Assembly: GCA_029378245.1 (NCBI GenBank)
Contig: JARKIF010000014.1
Coordinates: 620,001 to 684,000, forward strand
Length of the DNA: 64,000 bases
Direction of reading: 5' to 3'
Source of the DNA: Roridomyces roridus
Lineage: Eukaryota; Basidiomycota; Agaricomycetes; Agaricales; Mycenaceae
Shown here piece after piece: positions 57,298 through 64,000 of this stretch. Each line of letters starts with the position of its first letter. Position 1 is the first letter of the stretch. The notes under the pieces were generated by a model. It was not told the origin of the DNA and did not search any database. It saw only the letters and a list, made by a program, of their open reading frames with translations. Made by a program: the position numbers and the translations under genes.

Positions 57298-60215
57298 ATG
57301 ACCACTCCTGACTTGACCGTTGTTCCTCAGATGTTCCAGGAGGGCGTCGAGATGCTCAAAGTGAAAGAACTCAAGACTGAGAAAATGATCTTTCGGATAG
57401 ACCCAGACGAAGGACAGATTATCTACCCGACTAGAACTGGTACGCCCACTCTATCGCTCAGTGGCCTCCTTGGACCGAATCCCTAGTGGCCATCGAGACC
57501 ATCCGTGAGATCCGAACAGGAAGCGAAGCTGAATACCACTGCGCTCAGCTAGGATACTCGGGGGATTTTGTTGAGAAAGTACGTTTCCTCGTTTCTCCAA
57601 TCCAGTTTCTCCGACACAGTCCTAGTGGATTACGATTGTGCACCTCCTCAGCAATGCAGAACATAAACTTCTACACATCCTGGCTCCTACACGCGAGATG
57701 CGAATTTTGTGGGAGTCAACCCTCCGCAAGTTCCGTCTAGAACTCCTGCATAGTGCCGACAATGCCGATCTGAGGGAGACTGTGTGGGCCCGCCGGTACT
57801 GGAAGGGTGCGAACAAGGGAGGGGATCAAACATTGACCCTGGATGAGGTCCAGTCGATGTGCAAACGACTGGCCGTGAATCTTTCCCCTGCAGAGTTGGA
57901 GAAAATGTTCAATGAAGCCGATACCACTCATCGGAAATCTCTGGATTTCGAAGACTTCAAACGCTTTGTCAAGCTTTTGAAACGGAGGCCCGAGCTCGAG
58001 GCGTTGTACAAGAAGTTCTGCAACGAGGCCTTTGATTTTTCGGCGTTTGAAAAGTTCATGAAGCAGCCGCAAAAGGTTTGCTTGCGTTTTCAATGGACTC
58101 GACTGACGAATTGTCCAGTCTACGTTGAACTCTGAGCAACTCAAAGCTTTATTTGATAAATACGCCGCTAGTCGAGCAGCGCCGGCCAACCCTTCACAGG
58201 CACTGGCGCCCGCTGTTTCTCCGCCGTCCGCGGTACCTGCTGTCCCCGCTCCGTCAACGGTACAAGTACCACCTCCGTCCGCGGCTACAACCCCCGCCAC
58301 GGTGCCCCCTCCGTCCACAGCACCATCCACGGCCCCATCCACCTTATCACCTCCGTCCCCGGCTCGTGTCATGAGTTTGGAAGACTTTTCTTCGTTTCTC
58401 GTGTCTCAAGACAACGCACCGACTCATCCCGAATCCAACGACATGACGATGCCGTTGTCTTCCTATTTCATCTCTACTTCGCACAACACGTATCTAGTGG
58501 GTAATCAGCTCGTTGGAGTCAGTACCGTCGAGGGGTTCGTCTTAACCGTGATGTCGAGAATCTTACCAACTGCCCGACTCTCAGATACGTCCGCGCCTTG
58601 CTATCCGGCTGCCGGAGTGTTGAATGTGCGTGCTGTTCCAATCCTTGGATATGGTGCTGACGTCGCTCAAGTGGACATTTACGATGGCCCTCACGAGCCC
58701 CGCGTCTTCCACGGAAGCACTTTGACTTCTGCGGTGTCTGTTAGAGACGTTTGCGACGCAATCTCAAAGTATGCCTTCATATCATCGCCATACCCCATCA
58801 TCCTATCCTGCGAGGTACATTGCGGGCTTGCCCAGCAGGACATGCTCGTGGATATCTTCTCAAAAGCGTTCGGTTCCGCTTTGGTCAGCGCTCCCGTGGA
58901 GCAGCACCCCAAGATCACGATGTTACCCAGCCCTGAGGCATTGAAAGGCCGAATCTTGATCAAGGTTGTTTGCCTATTCGATTCTTCATGCACATTCTAA
59001 TATATACACCAGACCAAGAATTTGTACATTGCCGCAGAGCTAGCCAAGGCCAAGAAAGCGGCGGCGGGGACGCAGCCCGCTCACCTCGAAGCGGACCTTC
59101 CTTCCTCGTCAGAGTCTTCTGACGGCGAATCTGAAGCCAAGGTGGTCATGAGCGAGATCAAGGAAGAAATGCACGAGCTCAAAACCAAATGGCAAGAGTT
59201 GAGGTCCAAGGGTAAAGCGACTCTTACTGGCTCGAAATCCGAGCCAAAGCGCAAAGCTCCCATGTCGATGGCTCTCGCGTCTCTCCTCGTCTACACTGTA
59301 GGGGTGAAATGCCGAGGGATTAACAAAAACGAGCAATATGCGCCAGAGGATGTATTCAGCTTGTCTGAAAAGAGCGCGACCCGGATGATCAAGGAAGCGA
59401 GCGGGATGGAGAATCTTATCCGCCATAATCTGACCAACCTGGTCCGGATATATCCCAAGGGCATCAGAATCGACTCGACCAATTACGAACCACACCAGTA
59501 CTGGGCTGTCGGGTGTCAACTGGTCGCATTGAATATCCAAACGATGGACTTGGGTTACAGGATCAACCAAGCCATGTTCATGAGAAACGGCCACCAAGGC
59601 TACGTTCTCAAACCGTTCGCTCTCAGGGACCCTCAGCTCCAACAAATTCAGAAACATTCGCAACACTTTTTGGACGTCGTCGTTATTTCCGCTCAGCAGC
59701 TGCCTCGACCAAAGGACAACTCCGGGAAAGAAATCCTAGACAAGTTCATCGTTGATCCGTACATCGAGGTGGAACTGCACATCCCGGTGTGGCCTCATCC
59801 CCCATTCTTGCCGCAGGACAAGAAATATAATCACTCTCCTCCCTCGGAGGCCACCAGCAGGTCTGGTACCTCAGCGCGCACCATATCGTGTGCTACGGGT
59901 CCGGTGATGAACAATGGTTTTAATCCTATGTGGCAGGAGGAGATTTCCTTGCCCTTTGACTGTGTCGGTGGGCTCAAGGAGCTCATTTTCGTCGAGTTTT
60001 CCGTCAAGCAACACAAGAAACCGGATGAAGAACCTTTGGCGCGTTACATCGCCCCGCTTTTGAGTCTGGAACCTGGTGAGCAGTTACATTTTGAAAGTCC
60101 GATATCTGTTTGAAGAACAATGATAGGTTTCCGGCATCTGCCTTTGCACGATCGAAGCCTTAGCCAGTATCTTTTTTCTACGTTGTTTGTGAAGATTGAT
60201 GTACGGGATGTGTAA
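57298..60215 (+). CDS. PLC1: Phosphoinositide-specific phospholipase C (delta-like)
   Basis: It hydrolyses PIP2 to IP3 and diacylglycerol. The ATG at 57298 gives MTTPDLTVVPQMFQEGVEML, then a PH-like part (MIFRIDPDEGQIIY). EF-hand-like text follows (QTLTLDEVQSMCKRL, DFEDFKRFVKLL). A long Pro/Ala/Ser linker (about 58180-58370) precedes the X domain with STSHNTYLVGNQLVG (first catalytic His), SGCRSVELDIYDG and VFHGSTLTS (second His). The Y domain has MALASLLVYTVGVKC and NLTNLVRIYPKG. A C2 domain follows. It ends VKIDVRDV. Only 70 bp separate it from the preceding stop, so an unseen upstream exon is possible. Confidence 0.9.
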
Positions 60216-60315
60216 TCAGTGGCTGTGTTTGATGAATTTTCGATGAGATGCCACTTCGTCACCATGTACTGCTCGATCGGTTGACAACACCCACTGCGCT
60301 CTGTGAGCCCTAACC

Positions 60316-61833
60316 ATGCCTGTTCATGCCCTCGACTCGTTCTACCTCTCGATCACACTCCTGGTTACCGTTGCTTTTCAACTTTCGGGCTTCGCAATCG
60401 CTTATACGTTCCAATTCGACAAAATCACGGACTTGACAGGAGTGAGTAGGCTTGAGTTATGTCTCGAGAGGTGCTGAGGCTACCCAGGGCTCCAATTTCT
60501 TCATATTGGGCAAGTCTAGTTGGTTGTATTTCGTTTTCGCTCAACTCGAATGTAGCCCTGTTCACTCTACTCGCCGGAGAGACCTATCATGCTCGCAATA
60601 TCGTCGCGTCCGTGTACGTTGGCCATCATCCCCATGTCTTGCATGTAACTCATCGCTCCTTAGTCTGGTTATGTGTTGGGCAGTCAGGATTGCTGGTCAG
60701 AAAGCCAACTTTGTTCGTACCACACACTCACCTGCGCAGGCTTTCTGTTTTTCCGTGTCTTGAAGACAGGGCACGACGGCAGGTTCGACAAGATACGCAA
60801 TAATTTCTTCCAGTTTCTCGGTGCGGGGTGAATTTCTCTGTGCATACAACATTTCTTGACAGACCACAGGTTTCTGGATTGGTAGGTTGCCTAATTTTTT
60901 AATTCCGCTTGAATAACGACGTTCTCCAGCCCAGATTTTATGGGTAACAATAGGTTTCTTTTACAAGTCGTATTATTCACATACACTTTCAGGTTTGGAT
61001 CGTTTCGCTTCCTGTCATCATCCTCAACTCCCCTGCAATATCGGATGTACAACACGGCGGGTCTAATCCAGCATTTGGAACCTCACGAGACATTGCGGGA
61101 ATTGTTCTATGGGCCCTGGGTTTCGTCATTGAAGCTACCGCCGACGCACAGAAGGTGTGTGGTGTCATCGGACGTGTCGACGATGGACTGAGCCGCATAG
61201 TATCGATACAAGTCTTCCAAGACTACGCCAAAGGATAGACCGATCAGCGTTCGCTTTTTCTCGGTTTCTCTTCTTGAAATTCACTGTCTTATAGTCGGGC
61301 CTTTGGGCATGGTCACGACACCCACCCTATTTCGGAGAGTGAGTACGATTTGACTTGCCTCGATAGCTACTCAACGAAATCAAAGGATGATGTGCTGGCT
61401 AGGTATATGGATCCTCTGTTTGTCACCAACGACAAATGGATCCGTTTCGTCCTCTGCACGAGCGGCCCAGTACGGTGCAATCGTGTCGCCCATATTCACA
61501 TTCATGTGAGTTCAAACTTTGCCCATCTTGATGGATATCTCATGCACAAAGCTCAGCGTGCTCATGTTCGGCTCTGGGGTACCGTATTCGGCGAAACCTC
61601 AAGCAAAGCGGTTCTATCTCATGGCTTACGGTCCTGATGCCGGCCAAGAAGGCCCCCTCGTCTGGGAAAATTACAAGGAATATCTGCGCCGTACCTCCAT
61701 TTTGATTCCTCTGCCTCCCGTGGTGTACAAGAGACTGCCGGGCATTGTCAAGACCTTGCTACTCGACTTTAGCATGTACCGATTTGACGAAGTGAGGGAT
61801 GGTCGATTGGCCATCGAGGAAGCTGCCAGTTAG
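60316..61833 (+). CDS. DUF1295 / steroid 5-alpha-reductase-like membrane protein
   Basis: It starts MPVHALDSFYLSITLLVTVA with a hydrophobic span. Further exons encode TLLAGETYHARNIVAS, VMCWAVRIAGFLFFR, FWIAQILWVWIVSLPVIIL, GIVLWALGFVIEATADAQK and the family hallmark SRHPPYFGE, followed by a CWLGIWIL span. It ends RLAIEEAAS. The fold resembles the C-terminal domain of steroid 5-alpha-reductases and ERG4/24-like enzymes, but the substrate is unknown. About ten short introns. About 330 aa. Confidence 0.85.
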
Positions 61834-61981
61834 GAGGGTTGATTGGGTTAGTGTACACTTGTTGTAATGTTTCAAAATCCCGACGCGTCTTCGCGTCTTC
61901 CTCCAACACGATTGACGCGTGACTGCGTTTACTCCAAGTTTAGAGCTTATCCGGACGTCGTGTTTACCTCGTGTCTAGGAA

Positions 61982-63501
61982 ATGGGCTCCTCCTCCTCGA
62001 AATCCAAGCCAAGACCATATCCGCTGGTGACTCCGGGCTACCACGTCAACTACGCCCCAGGGCAGAACCCAAACCAGTATTTACCCCCTCACATCCAGCC
62101 GCAGACGTCACCCAGCAAGAAAAAGCGCAAGTCCAAGCGCAATGGCTCAGTCTCAGACCGAGAAAAACTCACACAGGCCTATCTGAATGGCTGGCAGGCC
62201 GGACATAATGGCATGGGACCTCAGCAGCCTTTTCGTGCGTGTTTCTTTTGGCCAACAGACCTCGAATATGTTAAGGAGCAGTTTTCAGAACCACCAGCGG
62301 GAGCACAACGCCAGCCATTAGCGGAAAACCCGCCGCCGATAGATCCTCCCGTTCGCGCAACTCCTCTTTTTACCCCCCACGGAGGTGCACAACTCACCTC
62401 CTTTGCGTCCCCCCAGGTTCCTTCGACAACACAACGCACACAGACTCCGTTTGCAGGAGCCATTCCATCTACTAGTGGAACTTCAGTTGGCCCGCCACCA
62501 CCAGAGCCTCAACTTCCTCAGCCGCAAGTTGTCCAGCCACCGCAACAAGAGCGAGCCCATGCCGATATCGCCAGCGTCCTGCAGCCTTTGCCCACTCCGA
62601 ACCCCGCCGTATATGGGCCTCCACCGCTGCAGCAGCAGCCGAGCGTCTTCCCTCGGCTGGCTAACCCACTCCCGTCACCGCCACGGGACCTCTACGAGCT
62701 ATCACCATATAATACACTCTTGAATCTTCCGCAGACGACAGCCCTTCTCACCGCTGCTTATGATAAAGACGGTGCACTGCAGCCTCAAAGTAGTTATGGG
62801 CGGCGTAGGGGCACCCGAACTGGCGGACTACTCAGGGCGCTTACTGGACGAGGGAGGAAAGAGGAGGAGGAAGTACGATACGTCCCGGTTTTCATCGGTG
62901 GGCAGTCTAACGGCGTTTCGCCGGCGACTGAACCTGCTGCCCGTACCGCCCCACAACCTCCTCCTCCTCCTCCCTCCAACAGTCAACGCACGGTGTCATC
63001 CACAGAGCCCGTGCGCTTTTCCAGCTCATCCTTCCCGGGCTTCCTCAACTATTCACCACATCGCATCATGTTCAATGGTGCTCCCTACCCATCCGCCATG
63101 CATTTATACGAAGCGATGAAATTCCTGCCAAATCACCCAGAACTCGCCGAGCAGATTCGGCTATGTTCTGATGTCGCTGCAGTCTTTCCTCTCAGCTTGG
63201 AGCTGCAACAACAGCCTAATGTCACCATCCGTGGCGACTGGAACTCTCTTCATCTCGAACATGTATGTGTATCTTATCCTCGGTCTGATTCATTCCCTCA
63301 AGAAGAGCCCAGATGGAGGAAGCCATCCTCAACAAGTTCAGGCAACACCCGGATTTACGGGCGATGCTTCTAGGAACCGGGAATGCGCCGTTGATTTACG
63401 CCGACGAAGCGGATGTGTATTGGGGCGAGGGCTCACCGGGGCAAGAGGGTCTGAATCACCTGGGGCATATATTAGAACGCGTCCGTGCTCGGTTGTCGTA
63501 G
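61982..63501 (+). CDS. NADAR-domain protein with N-terminal myristoylation signal
   Basis: The N-terminus MGSSSSKSKPRPY fits an N-myristoylation site (Gly2, Ser6, basic residues). About 330 residues of Pro/Gln-rich disordered sequence follow. The C-terminal ~150 residues match the NADAR (YbiA-like) fold: FSSSSFPGFLNYSPHRIMF, YPSAMHLYEAMKF, AEQIRLCSDVAAVF, then after one intron (63265-63313) LNKFRQHPDLRAMLLGTG, ADEADVYWGEG and LNHLGHILERVR. NADAR enzymes are known as N-glycosidases acting on riboflavin intermediates or ADP-ribosyl-guanine. The active-site Glu of YWGEG is kept. The membrane-anchored, disordered extension is not typical of bacterial members. Confidence 0.82.
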
Positions 63502-63577
63502 TTTTGCTTTCGTTCTTCGGGTTCCGGATGGAATAACTGTACCATTAGCTACACTTGGAAAAGAGTTGATTCATCTA

Positions 63578-64000
63578 TTATACACGCATTCCACCGATTC
63601 TTCCCGCCACGGCACTCACACTATCCGCATCCCAAATGACCAAGTTCCCGTCGACACCGCTGGTGCTGACCTTTGTAACACGACCACCGCTGTACTCGTA
63701 CGGGCGAACACTAGTGATAGTATTCTGGTGAACGGTCGTCAATTTGGTGTCGGTCGATACACCTCCTCCCGTGTGTCCTCTGGAATCGGCCTCGCGGAAG
63801 GTCGAGAAAGCAACCGAGTTCAGACGCCCGACACCGCCACTGAGGCCTGAGCGGGGACCAGCAGCCTTGGCAGTGCTACTATCGTCGAGGCTCCCGACGC
63901 CTTGCCATCCACCCTCTGAGCCGGTAAAGACGACGGGCTGGCAATCGTGCCCGGCAGCCACGACGGTATCCTCGGCAGTCCACGTCAAAGTGACGAATGG
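63578..64000 (-). CDS. ARC40: Arp2/3 complex subunit 1 (ARPC1/Arc40), C-terminal part, cut by window edge
   Basis: The WD40 subunit of the actin-nucleating Arp2/3 complex. The minus strand reads TAEDTVVAAGHDCQPVVF, GRLNSVAFSTFREADSRG, LTTVHQNTITSVRPYE and VTKVSTSGVDGNLVIWDAD, the last WD repeats typical of ARPC1. It ends at a stop at 63578. The N-terminal propeller lies beyond 64000. Confidence 0.9.
   Translation of the reverse strand, partial: PFVTLTWTAEDTVVAAGHDCQPVVFTGSEGGWQGVGSLDDSSTAKAAGPRSGLSGGVGRLNSVAFSTFREADSRGHTGGGVSTDTKLTTVHQNTITSVRPYEYSGGRVTKVSTSGVDGNLVIWDADSVSAVAGRIGGMRV

Overview
The window looks like genomic DNA of a filamentous basidiomycete, most likely an Agaricomycete. A Rhizoctonia/Ceratobasidium-type genome would fit, but I cannot fix the genus from sequence alone. 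The reasons are dense genes with many introns of about 45-60 nt (GT...AG with a near-acceptor branch site), spacers often below 100 bp, fungal-specific proteins (Shr3, an Ecl1-like protein, a Bem3-like PX-PH-RhoGAP) and a fungal-type cytosolic prolyl-tRNA synthetase with an N-terminal editing-like domain.

Positions 1-16480 are a nested transposon island. At least five Ty1/copia copies lie here in both orientations, called Cop-1 to Cop-5. They are broken by solo LTRs of two further families (B and C), a pair of 256-bp MITEs, and a miniature LTR retrotransposon whose 123-bp LTR contains a tRNA-like gene. Most insertions keep exact target-site duplications: 5 bp for everything with TGTTG...CAACA ends and 3 bp for the MITEs. 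The order of nesting can therefore be read. Scraps of host sequence survive at 9143-9463, 9769-9931 and 16011-16480.

Positions 16830-64000 are ordinary gene space. In order: TSR2 (-, with an apparent one-base frame break), an unrecognised multi-exon gene (-), mitochondrial dihydrolipoamide dehydrogenase (-), prolyl-tRNA synthetase (-), pyruvate carboxylase (+), asparaginyl-tRNA synthetase (-), ribosomal protein uS2 (+), LSM4 (+), DPH5 (+), phosphomevalonate kinase (+), nitronate monooxygenase (-), a hypothetical gene (-), Fe-S L-serine dehydratase (-), PX-PH-RhoGAP (+), SHR3 (+), an ECL1-like gene (+), a doubtful small gene (+), SmB (-), a coilin-like gene (-), an MFS transporter (+), a SHPRH/Irc20-type SNF2-RING protein (+), PI-phospholipase C (+), a DUF1295 membrane protein (+), a putatively myristoylated NADAR-domain protein (+), and the 3' end of ARPC1 (-, running off the window).

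Many genes serve translation and RNA metabolism: ribosome biogenesis, two tRNA synthetases, uS2, diphthamide synthesis, LSM4, SmB and coilin. Several co-directional neighbours are separated by only 36-100 bp, so read-through transcripts are plausible. The most unusual feature is the tRNA-carrying miniature LTR element and its apparent fusion to a full copia element inside one target-site duplication (2737-8103).
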